Shown here: positions 24,959 through 31,863 of the stretch, one piece after another
Layout: each line of letters begins with the position of its first letter
How positions within the stretch are numbered: the first letter of the stretch is position 1
IMG/VR virus record: IMGVR_UViG_3300045961_000347
Location: 1 to 38,950 of that record
Length of the DNA: 38,950 nucleotides
Direction: 5' to 3' (one strand)
From: a virus
Position numbers and translations under genes: made by a program
Notes under the pieces: model-generated
Seen by the model: only the letters and a program-made list of their open reading frames with translations
What the model was told of the DNA's origin: nothing
Databases searched by the model: none

Positions 24959-25455
24959 TACTTTACCCCAACCCAACGTTTTACTGATAAACGCCACAAT
25001 GGCGTAGCTCCTCGCTCAACCCTTTGACCAGACCTCATCCGACGAGCCTTGTCATCTTTTAACATTATCTGATCAGCATAAGTCATAGTATTCCATACAC
25101 CAAAACTAAAACAATCGAAGTCTCTTCGACGTAATTGATCTAATTTGTTTGCTATTTCACCGATACTACTACCAACTACCGCAAACTCATCACCGCCTAT
25201 CCTGAAGACATCATCCTCACCAAATTCAAGTTTTAATTTTCTAGCCAATAGCTGTAACATTTGATTACCGGTTTGATGACCGAATGTGTCATTGATCCAT
25301 TTAAAAGAGTCCATATCGACAATTGCCACAACATCATAAAAGATGTTGTCAAAAGCTTTTCTGTTTTGAACCCCGGTTAGATGGTCACTCCAGATAGACT
25401 TAACTTTTTCGCATAGTGTCATTCTTACCGTTTCTCTGACAAATTGATGTCTCAT
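24958..25455 (-). CDS. Stand-alone GGDEF domain protein (diguanylate cyclase-like)
   Basis: 165 residues, a single GGDEF domain without sensor or membrane part. Conserved pieces in order: 'DHLTGVQNR' (24-32), 'VDMDSFKWINDTFGHQTG' with metal Asp47 and substrate Asn55, and the active loop 'RIGGDEFAV' with GGDEF at about 87-91. All catalytic signature residues are present. The inhibitory RxxD I-site expected five residues before GGDEF is absent (FGED there). Known GGDEF enzymes join two GTP into c-di-GMP. ATG 25455 has AGGTGA upstream and a dedicated promoter with a palindrome. The C-terminal 35 residues are not typical. Activity is inferred. Confidence 0.9.
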   Translation of the reverse strand: MRHQFVRETVRMTLCEKVKSIWSDHLTGVQNRKAFDNIFYDVVAIVDMDSFKWINDTFGHQTGNQMLQLLARKLKLEFGEDDVFRIGGDEFAVVGSSIGEIANKLDQLRRRDFDCFSFGVWNTMTYADQIMLKDDKARRMRSGQRVERGATPLWRLSVKRWVGVK

Positions 25456-25488
25456 ATCATCACCTACAATGTTTGGTTTGTTTTACTA

Positions 25489-25516
25489 ATATTAGCACAT
25501 TGTAGACAATGGTCAA
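25489..25516 (-). promoter_or_regulatory. Promoter and operator of the GGDEF gene
   Basis: Minus strand: -35 TTGACC (25516-25511), 16-nt spacer, -10 TAATAT (25494-25489). The spacer contains CATTGTCTACAATG (25511-25498), a 6+2+6 palindrome, the usual position for a repressor site. A further half-site CATTGTAG follows at 25471-25464 just before the SD. The core ATTGT-N2-ACAAT occurs again over the -10 of the rightward promoter near 36.78 kb. Confidence 0.65.
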
Positions 25517-25519
25517 CAA

Positions 25520-25720
25520 CTATTTTTCAGGAAAAAGACTTTTCAATATGCTCATTGCTGGAGATTCTTTTTCTTTACAATTCGGCGGGTCGAAATCGTT
25601 CACATCATAAGTGACACCGCACCTGGCACAATACATCTGGTCAGAGTATTGAACAGCTTCGCAACCATTGCGCTCAGCACCGCTAGTTCTAGCTTTTCGA
25701 GGTTTTTCAAAATTAGTCAT
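25520..25720 (-). CDS. Small CxxC zinc-ribbon-like protein
   Basis: Start at ATG 25720 ('MTNFEKPRKARTSG'), overlapping the previous stop as ATGA; 66 residues. The pattern 'QMYCARCGVTYDVNDFDPPN' with a following Cys gives C-x2-C...C, and 'DVNDFDPPNC' is typical of small phage proteins with a zinc ribbon. It is the last gene of the polymerase operon, 4 nt before the GGDEF promoter. Function unknown. Confidence 0.72.
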   Translation of the reverse strand: MTNFEKPRKARTSGAERNGCEAVQYSDQMYCARCGVTYDVNDFDPPNCKEKESPAMSILKSLFPEK

Positions 25721-26136
25721 GAGGTGATAATCCAATAGCAAGAAGTGGAGTTTTTAACAAAATTAAAAGCTGTTTGTACAGCAGGCGCACAGTTCCAAAC
25801 TTTATCAACGCTGTTAGTGTTAACCCCAAGGATCGGGCACCCCTCAGTGTCGAAGGTAGTGTTACCAGCATGAACACGAATACCAGTGAACTTAACACCA
25901 CACTTCTCGACGTGCGGTAACCCGATTGTAAAAAGTTCAATAGTTTCTTTTTGAAAACGATTTGAAAAAGTTATTTTAGCTTCATAAATACCTTCAGGAA
26001 TGCAAGTTTCTTTTGCAATTTTTATATTATTTGGTCGACCTACATCTTCAATGGCATAAAAAACCTCATCACCAATATGAACCTCACTCATGGTGGCATC
26101 TTTTTTATAACTTCTTACTTGTATTATGAATTTCAT
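25717..26136 (-). CDS. DUF5675-like protein
   Basis: 139 residues, start with GGAGG 8 nt upstream. The pattern 'AIEDVGRPNNIKIAKETCIP', 'GIYEAKITFSNRF' and 'GIRVHAGNTTFDTEGCPILG' matches DUF5675 (PF18925). The H-x-GN...T-E-G-C spacing is reminiscent of the catalytic His and Cys in YkuD-type L,D-transpeptidases, so a cell wall role is possible. It is ATGA-coupled at both ends inside the replication operon. The window has no other evident peptidoglycan enzyme. Confidence 0.7.
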   Translation of the reverse strand: MKFIIQVRSYKKDATMSEVHIGDEVFYAIEDVGRPNNIKIAKETCIPEGIYEAKITFSNRFQKETIELFTIGLPHVEKCGVKFTGIRVHAGNTTFDTEGCPILGVNTNSVDKVWNCAPAVQTAFNFVKNSTSCYWIITS

Positions 26137-26333
26137 TTCTCAAACCTCCACCAACGCTTTACAGCTCTTGCTCTAATGGTTTCTCTATTGTCGCTATTGA
26201 AAAGCTCAAAGCGCCCCTGTTGAGTGTCTGGGTGCCGAATTAATAATAAATCGACCCCGGCAACTTCCCCCCAAAAAGGGGTGGAAAGCATAATGTAACC
26301 TCGATCTATATCTAAAATTGTAATGTCATTCAT
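26133..26333 (-). CDS. Unknown 66-residue protein
   Basis: Small gene with ATGA overlaps to the DNA polymerase gene before it and the DUF5675-like gene after it, which supports it as real. The sequence is beta-rich then basic ('GVDLLLIRHPDTQQGRFELF', 'TIRARAVKRWWRFEK'). The basic, Trp-containing end could bind nucleic acid. No family recognised. Confidence 0.7.
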   Translation of the reverse strand: MNDITILDIDRGYIMLSTPFWGEVAGVDLLLIRHPDTQQGRFELFNSDNRETIRARAVKRWWRFEK

Positions 26334-28207
26334 TTCGGTTGTCTCAACGGGTCAACGAGTTTTTTTGCCTCCCGGATATAATACTCGTAGTTAATAGCTC
26401 CACTACCGTATTCACGAATATTATTGCAAGTTTCGACCATTTGACCAGCTTCGATTCGCTCTTCTCTCTCAGGAGATTTCGGATCAATTTTTAATTTTTT
26501 TGGCAGAGGAGGCATAATCTTAACAAGTTGTCCACCGTTTTTTGAAACGTAATACCGGGTTATTCTCTGAAGCTCATTCACTTTTCCATTAGGAAATCTA
26601 ATCTCTAATCTGCATTTTTTATCCACCTTAGCCCGCATCATAAAATCGTACTTATCACGATGAGCATAAATGAATTTTCTGATATCACCACCTTTTACCA
26701 AAGCGTGCTCAGCAGCCTTCGCAATCACTTGACCACCAAAATCTTTGCTCCAATCCAAATCATCACCATATTTGTAGGCACCAATCCTCTTCAATTCGCC
26801 AGACTCATACTCTGCTATATAACTATTAACATCACGAATAAACATACGGGAATATTCATTAGATTCCAACTCCAGTTTGGTCATTTGCTCCCATTCTTGT
26901 TTGGCTTTCCACAACTCAGGTAAATTACACCTAGGTAGCTTGACAGTGATGCCGTCAGTGTTGGCTTGTATTATTCTTAAACCATGAATTTTGGCGCAAC
27001 ATTCGGCCAACATGCACAAAAAAAGCTGACCATTCACAGTGGTTGTCATAGTGTGAGCTGGGTCGTAAAGGCAACTGTGCTGGGCATTAGTATCACCGTA
27101 AGACGCATTCATTCCTAGTTTACAAGCAAAGTTTTCTACGGGGTGTGTAGATTTAGGAAATTTTAATCTGTCGTTAAATAGTCTTTTATTTACTAAGCAA
27201 AATGTTGGACCAATATGAGCTGGATAGATATCATTTACAGCAGAAAGGGATGGGTAATAAGATTTGACATCCATGTCAATGATTACGTCATGATCATCAG
27301 AATAAAGTATTTCAGAGTCAATAGACGCGTGAATTCCACCTAGGCCAAAAGAAAAAGTAACACCTTTAAATTGACAATTAAGCCCTTTAAAAACACCCTT
27401 AGTCTCGGTTATAGTCTTTGATTTAAAATAGTTTAAGATACGGTTAAATTCAGGGTCTTCAAATTTTATACAAGGGAATATAATATCTATTAAAGATATG
27501 CTTGGTCGTAGGGTTTGGATAGGTCTTTTTCTTCCACTTGAATAATCATAACACTCAACACCCTCTTTCATAACCGAAGCAATGAATTGTGACTTGCCAA
27601 TTTTACCATCATTGTAATTAGTATAATCTTTACCGTCGCGGGCGCTTAAATCATCACGGAACTTTATACTTTTTTTACTATGCTGCAAAAACATCTTGGT
27701 AGCAATAACATCATTATCATTGTAAGTAAGTATTTCATCCATTTGATGAGGAACAAGAAACGTTCCTGGCTTATAAGGTAATTCCTGGATATTGTCCATC
27801 CTCATATTGAATTGAAGTTCTTTAAGACCCACACCTTTATTATCAAAATGATGAATTTTAAACAAATCAACCTGATTTACAAAAACATCACTTTCCCAAA
27901 TATTATGTTCAAAAGGGTCGTCACAATTGAACAACTGTTTATTCTTTTCGTAAATGGTTTTGTAAGATATAACACCTCTCTTTTTTATAATTTCGTGCAA
28001 CAATTTATAATCATAGAATATGTTATTAAAACCAACCATTCGACCGGAGGTTTCTTTTATCAAACACAACATTCGAAAAAGTTCCACCCCTTGATTTTTT
28101 CTCGGTGAGATTTCATAAACCCACTTCTCATCCGAAATATCAGATCTAATCGTACAACTGAAAAAATTCGGATAACACTCTAAATCATAGGGGTAGAAAA
28201 TCCTCAT
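26330..28207 (-). CDS. DNA polymerase, family B type
   Basis: 625 residues, on the short side for the family. N-terminal exonuclease-like start 'YPYDLECYPNFFSC' (Exo I D-x-E), later 'MVGFNNIFYDYKLL' and 'TYNDNDVIAT'. Polymerase motifs: A 'DMDVKSYYPSL', B 'KLGMNASYGDT', C 'IQANTDGITVKL', where the usual DTD is NTD. It should replicate the phage genome with proofreading. ATGA overlaps join it to the ssDNA-binding-type gene and the small gene after it. Close to protein-primed or phage-specific type B polymerases by general look; which one cannot be settled here. Confidence 0.88.
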   Translation of the reverse strand: MRIFYPYDLECYPNFFSCTIRSDISDEKWVYEISPRKNQGVELFRMLCLIKETSGRMVGFNNIFYDYKLLHEIIKKRGVISYKTIYEKNKQLFNCDDPFEHNIWESDVFVNQVDLFKIHHFDNKGVGLKELQFNMRMDNIQELPYKPGTFLVPHQMDEILTYNDNDVIATKMFLQHSKKSIKFRDDLSARDGKDYTNYNDGKIGKSQFIASVMKEGVECYDYSSGRKRPIQTLRPSISLIDIIFPCIKFEDPEFNRILNYFKSKTITETKGVFKGLNCQFKGVTFSFGLGGIHASIDSEILYSDDHDVIIDMDVKSYYPSLSAVNDIYPAHIGPTFCLVNKRLFNDRLKFPKSTHPVENFACKLGMNASYGDTNAQHSCLYDPAHTMTTTVNGQLFLCMLAECCAKIHGLRIIQANTDGITVKLPRCNLPELWKAKQEWEQMTKLELESNEYSRMFIRDVNSYIAEYESGELKRIGAYKYGDDLDWSKDFGGQVIAKAAEHALVKGGDIRKFIYAHRDKYDFMMRAKVDKKCRLEIRFPNGKVNELQRITRYYVSKNGGQLVKIMPPLPKKLKIDPKSPEREERIEAGQMVETCNNIREYGSGAINYEYYIREAKKLVDPLRQPK

Positions 28208-29115
28208 CTCTGAGTAGCCTTTTGATTGGAAATCATCTCAGGAGTCCAACCGAACCCCAATAACTGGGATTCTGTGTATTGTTTACCATCAACGATTAAA
28301 AATGATAAATCTGGTTGAAAACTACCACCCATTTTTTCCGCAGCAAAGGCACCCATGGCAGTGGAGGTTTGCATAACAGACGGAACAACAGGAGCCGATG
28401 GTGTGTTCATACCAGATTGGGCAGGGGCCACCATTAAGTTTGGGTTTTGCTGGACACCCGTACCAGAAGAGATAGGCGCTATGGAAGTATCAATTAAAGC
28501 ATTACTTGGTAGTATCGGAGCATTACTACCTAAGATCGAATGAGCATCTATACTACCGGCTCCGAAAATTTCTTGTCCAGCCCTGATCAACTCGGCACAC
28601 CGCAAATTAATATAAACACCTGGAGACTTCGAAGGAGCATTACCAAGAGTCGTAAAAACCACCCTAATGTAATCACCGCGTTTAAAAGTCTCAGCACGCA
28701 TGACTTTTTGGTTATGATTACCATTAACATAACAATCAATGGGATAATGAGTTGTTAACTTAAGAATCCAGTGACCAGCCCAACCCTCTTTGTCGGCGGG
28801 TACTCGACCGGCTTTATTCGGTATTCTCGAATCGCCATCAGCCACTTTCCATGAAAAATCAGGTCGTTGCCATTCACCAGCAGGCCAACCATCTTGACCT
28901 GCTTTAGCAATCTTTGCCCCCCATGAGGTATCCCACCACGCTTTTTCTGATCCTTTAGCGATTGCTAAAGCAACATAAGCTTGTGACTTATGTTCACCTT
29001 TTGAGTCCAATAATGGCTGACCATTATCATCAAACTGGGGCTTCATTTCCATTGGGTGACCCTCAACAAGTCTACCAACGGGTGTTAATATGTCTTCTAA
29101 TCTAGCATTTGTCAT
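28204..29115 (-). CDS. Putative single-stranded DNA-binding protein
   Basis: Start at ATG 29115 ('MTNARLEDILTPVGRLVEGH'); the frame is open to 29184 but that part overlaps the nuclease gene. 303 residues. A beta-barrel-like core with many Trp and Gly ('KAWWDTSWGAKIAKAGQDGW', 'TFKRGDYIRVVFTTLG'), then a flexible linker rich in P, S, A and M, and a C-terminal tail. This make-up (OB-like core, disordered linker) and the place between nuclease and polymerase fit a phage SSB of the DUF2815-like kind. The acidic SSB tip is not obvious. Confidence 0.68.
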   Translation of the reverse strand: MTNARLEDILTPVGRLVEGHPMEMKPQFDDNGQPLLDSKGEHKSQAYVALAIAKGSEKAWWDTSWGAKIAKAGQDGWPAGEWQRPDFSWKVADGDSRIPNKAGRVPADKEGWAGHWILKLTTHYPIDCYVNGNHNQKVMRAETFKRGDYIRVVFTTLGNAPSKSPGVYINLRCAELIRAGQEIFGAGSIDAHSILGSNAPILPSNALIDTSIAPISSGTGVQQNPNLMVAPAQSGMNTPSAPVVPSVMQTSTAMGAFAAEKMGGSFQPDLSFLIVDGKQYTESQLLGFGWTPEMISNQKATQR

Positions 29116-29125
29116 AATAATAAAC

Positions 29126-30259
29126 CTATTTAACAGGATTGTTTTTAAATAATAAAGAGGAGTTAACCTCTTCGTCTTTGACAAGTCTTACAGACCCTTT
29201 CTTACTATCGGTAAAATAATCTACGATTGAGGTATCAATCGCCTTGTACTTCGCTTTGAATTGAATGGGAGTCATTAACTCAGTATCTTTTCTTGGGTCA
29301 GCTCCGATCAGCAACATACCTTCGATTATTTCTGATTTTTTTTCAGGTTTCCAAAATACACTGCCTCTACCGAACCCGATTGTATATTTACTAAATCTTT
29401 TCCCAGAATTTAACCTTGTTATCATTTGAGTTTTTATTGCATCAAATTTCTTTTTAAGAAGTTCACAATATTCTTCTAATAATTCATATTCGACTTCTAA
29501 ATCTGTATCACTTAACTCACTGATATTCAAATCAAACACGTGTTCAGTGATTTCACCTTCAAACATTCGGAATGTTTCACAAGCCCCAAGAGCTAAGCAA
29601 TTACTGCAATGTGGTCCTGCAACGGTGGGCGGATTGTCAGTGAATGCTAAAGAGGCTGAATGATTCATCTTATTAGCGTAATTTCGCAAATCAGAAGCTG
29701 TTATGTCGAATTCTCTTTTAACCCTTACAGAAGGACATCTAGGTTGATAAACTACCAACTTAACCTGTAAATATTCGTCAACGCGTCCGTTATAAACTCC
29801 ACCCAAAACGATATCAACGGCACCAACGGCGTAATTAATTAATTGCCAGCTGTTTGGTGCAACAAATTTTCTACCAAATTTATAGTCAAAAATAATGAGT
29901 TTTAACTGATATGGGTTGTAAATCCAAATGTCTGGATGACCCTCGTTAAATGGGGAAACCCTGGTTATGTGCATGTGCTCTTCAACATGGATTTGCCACT
30001 GACCTTCCCCGGTCATGTAACTAGAAACAATGTCCATAAACTCAAGAGCACCATCAACCATTTCATCAGTTAAAACCACACCATTGTCAGCCACATCCCC
30101 AACTCTTGGAAACCTACCTTTTGAAACCTCTCCGAATACCCAATGAGACGCGGTGCCCTCTCTAGACGATTCGGTTTCATCATTCGGATAACTAGATTCA
30201 GCAACGGCACTACCTGGACAAGGTACCCAGCGAGGGGCTCCAGAACTTCTTAGAATCAT
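29126..30259 (-). CDS. PD-(D/E)XK exonuclease (DUF2800-like)
   Basis: 377 residues. N-terminal 'RWVPCPGSAVAESSYPNDET' with 'REGTASHWVFGE', then the nuclease core 'GHPDIWIYNPYQLKLIIFDY' continuing into KFG (D...D-x-K), and a cluster 'CSNCLALGAC' that with the early Cys may bind an Fe-S centre, as in Cas4/AddB-like nucleases and DUF2800 (PF10926). It probably acts in recombination or DNA end processing. It overlaps the previous gene as ATGA. Confidence 0.85.
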   Translation of the reverse strand: MILRSSGAPRWVPCPGSAVAESSYPNDETESSREGTASHWVFGEVSKGRFPRVGDVADNGVVLTDEMVDGALEFMDIVSSYMTGEGQWQIHVEEHMHITRVSPFNEGHPDIWIYNPYQLKLIIFDYKFGRKFVAPNSWQLINYAVGAVDIVLGGVYNGRVDEYLQVKLVVYQPRCPSVRVKREFDITASDLRNYANKMNHSASLAFTDNPPTVAGPHCSNCLALGACETFRMFEGEITEHVFDLNISELSDTDLEVEYELLEEYCELLKKKFDAIKTQMITRLNSGKRFSKYTIGFGRGSVFWKPEKKSEIIEGMLLIGADPRKDTELMTPIQFKAKYKAIDTSIVDYFTDSKKGSVRLVKDEEVNSSLLFKNNPVK

Positions 30260-30972
30260 TTTCCAAGAGCCTCCATAGCTTTAACTCGAACATCATTGTT
30301 AGCACCCATAAAATGCATCACATTTGTGAAACCAAAACCTTGTAAAAACAACTTTGTGGAGTGATCATTTAAAGCGGAATTGTTAATAGCACCAATAAGT
30401 TCAGCAAAACTTACCACACGATCTATATGCACAACGGGAGGTAACGCTTCAGGCTCATCATCCATAACGTCCATAACTTCGGGCTCATCATCCATAACGT
30501 CCATAACTTCGGGCTCATCATCCATAACGTCCATAACTTCGGGCTCATCATCCATAACGTCCATAACTTCGGGTATCATTGGATTATCTTGAAACAAGAA
30601 TCCCGGTGGTGGTTCATCAAGGTGTGTTTCTAATTCTGGCGTTTTGCCAAGAAGCTCAGCTTCAACTTGGGGTACCAATGTTATTCGATCCACACCCTTC
30701 TTATAACGCCAGGTCTGATCAGCATTTTTGCTTTTACTGCTCGCGTGAATTCGTTCATCCCACGGAATTGTTTTCCTAGCATCGTAACCAATATCCAAAA
30801 CTTCGAGTTTTGATTGAAACGACTTCTGAAGATTTGGCGCCATAACTTCAATTGGTAAAGCATCCATTTCCTCTTGGGTTACGGTGTCTTCAATATCTGT
30901 GTTAAATGTTTGTAGCAAAGCTGCTACTGAAGTTAACTGATCAATAGTTAACCTTAGAGTTAGTTCTATCAT
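30256..30972 (-). CDS. Replication-operon protein with 10-residue tandem repeats
   Basis: 238 residues. The conserved part 'PWDERIHASSKSKNADQTWR' followed by YKKGVD is a recurring phage protein motif next to DUF2800 and SSB-type genes, function unknown. Near residues 133-172 there are four copies of EVMDVMDDEP, a very acidic linker. The C-terminal 50 residues ('VVSFAELIGAINNSALNDHS') look helical. First gene of its operon, behind a promoter with an operator palindrome; the ribosome site is weak. Confidence 0.8.
   Translation of the reverse strand: MIELTLRLTIDQLTSVAALLQTFNTDIEDTVTQEEMDALPIEVMAPNLQKSFQSKLEVLDIGYDARKTIPWDERIHASSKSKNADQTWRYKKGVDRITLVPQVEAELLGKTPELETHLDEPPPGFLFQDNPMIPEVMDVMDDEPEVMDVMDDEPEVMDVMDDEPEVMDVMDDEPEALPPVVHIDRVVSFAELIGAINNSALNDHSTKLFLQGFGFTNVMHFMGANNDVRVKAMEALGK
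30451..30570 (-). repeat. Four tandem 30-bp repeats in coding sequence
   Basis: Units at 30451-30480, 30481-30510, 30511-30540 and 30541-30570. Three are identical; the first differs by one base (A for G at 30451). Each codes for ten residues, EVMDVMDDEP. Because the unit is a multiple of three, copy number can vary without a frameshift. There are no spacers, so this is not a CRISPR array. Confidence 0.95.
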
Positions 30973-31006
30973 AATTCGAGGCTCTTATGGTTGAATTGAG
31001 ACTCTA

Positions 31007-31036
31007 ATACTACAATAATTATGACGGAGCCGTCAA
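31007..31036 (-). promoter_or_regulatory. Promoter with TGACG-N4-CGTCA operator, second replication operon
   Basis: Minus strand: -35 TTGACG (31036-31031), 18-nt spacer, -10 TAGTAT (31012-31007). The palindrome TGACGGCTCCGTCA (31035-31022) covers the -35. Transcription would begin about 28 nt before the gene at 30972. The same palindrome sequence occurs at 36756-36769 and a close variant at 31370-31383. Confidence 0.72.
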
Positions 31037-31040
31037 CATT

Positions 31041-31349
31041 TTAGAGATTTAACTGTGAAATATATAATTGCTTATCTATTGTTGGAATGTTAAGAGTGAG
31101 AGGATGGCGATCAACAATTGCTTGACCTACTACAACGCTACGATTGTTTAAAATTGCGTACTCAATCAAATAGTTACGTAAAGAGTCCATACCACCAAAA
31201 ATGCGAGTGATATTACCAGCCGAGGTTTTACAAGAAAAAACCAAATCATCACGACGGATATTTTTATAATTTCCGCGCTCGGCAATACCGCATGCTATTC
31301 TGAGAATATCGTCACGGCGTTCGTTTTTTGGCTTATATCGTTTAGTCAT
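31041..31349 (-). CDS. TetR-like HTH regulator, probably leaderless
   Basis: 102 residues. 'RRDDILRIACGIAERGNYKN', then 'IRRDDLVFSCKTSAGNITRI' and 'FGGMDSLRNYLIEYA' is the pattern of the TetR-type DNA-binding domain (helix, HTH, then F-x-s-...L), without a large ligand domain. No SD precedes the ATG. The -10 CATAAT ends 6 nt before it, so the mRNA should start at the A of ATG. A TGACG-N4-CGTCA palindrome covers its own -35 and the same site is at the neighbouring promoter, so it is the best candidate for the repressor of these sites. Confidence 0.75.
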   Translation of the reverse strand: MTKRYKPKNERRDDILRIACGIAERGNYKNIRRDDLVFSCKTSAGNITRIFGGMDSLRNYLIEYAILNNRSVVVGQAIVDRHPLTLNIPTIDKQLYISQLNL

Positions 31350-31355
31350 TTAATA

Positions 31356-31384
31356 ATTATGCAGTTTTATGACGTTTTCGTCAA
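31356..31384 (-). promoter_or_regulatory. Promoter and operator of the HTH regulator
   Basis: Minus strand: -35 TTGACG (31384-31379), exact 17-nt spacer, -10 CATAAT (31361-31356), close to consensus. Palindrome TGACGAAAACGTCA (31383-31370) overlaps the -35. The expected +1 falls on 31349, the first base of the ATG. The promoter overlaps the stop of the VRR-NUC gene. Confidence 0.8.
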
Positions 31385-31863
31385 CTTTTCCAGATATCCA
31401 TAGGTCCTGTCGCGAATTGCGCAATACCAAACCTGGCTTTAACAATATCATGGAAATTTTTCTGCCTAATTTCCCTAGGTGTACCTTTAAACGACCACCC
31501 TTGCTTTTTAACTTCAATTGCGGTAAACACCCCCACATAGCTACCTACCATTTCGGGGGTTACTAAAACCGTGGTTGAACCGATTAAATCACTAGAAGTA
31601 ACCTTATCATTAATACGCTTAGATTCGTTACCCAGACCGAAGCGCACTGGGGCGCCATTCTCTTTAAAAGCTACACCAACGTTATTTCTCATCAATAGAC
31701 AGCCGTGTTTTCCACCGGCTAAAATAATAGCTTTTTGTTGAGGAGTTTCATTTGACCCAACTTCGCTAGAAAGACTTCTGAAAGGCTCTTGTAGCTCCCA
31801 TAAATCAACCAAAGCGGCGTAACTAATATTATGCTTCTTCTGCCAAGATATATAATTAATCAT
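31381..31863 (-). CDS. VRR-NUC nuclease
   Basis: 160 residues. 'TPQQKAIILAGGKHGCLLMR' followed by 'NNVGVAF', then 'GVFTAIEVKKQGWSF' (E-x-K catalytic) and 'QKNFHDIVKARFGIAQFATG' form the VRR-NUC fold (PF08774), a PD-(D/E)XK type often found in phages near helicases, with structure-specific nuclease activity in some members. Overlaps the helicase stop as ATGA. Likely role: resolving branched DNA or processing forks. Confidence 0.88.
   Translation of the reverse strand: MINYISWQKKHNISYAALVDLWELQEPFRSLSSEVGSNETPQQKAIILAGGKHGCLLMRNNVGVAFKENGAPVRFGLGNESKRINDKVTSSDLIGSTTVLVTPEMVGSYVGVFTAIEVKKQGWSFKGTPREIRQKNFHDIVKARFGIAQFATGPMDIWKS

Noticed and set aside
30451-30570. Possible CRISPR array
   Set aside because: The 30-bp units are directly adjacent without spacers and encode a decapeptide in frame.
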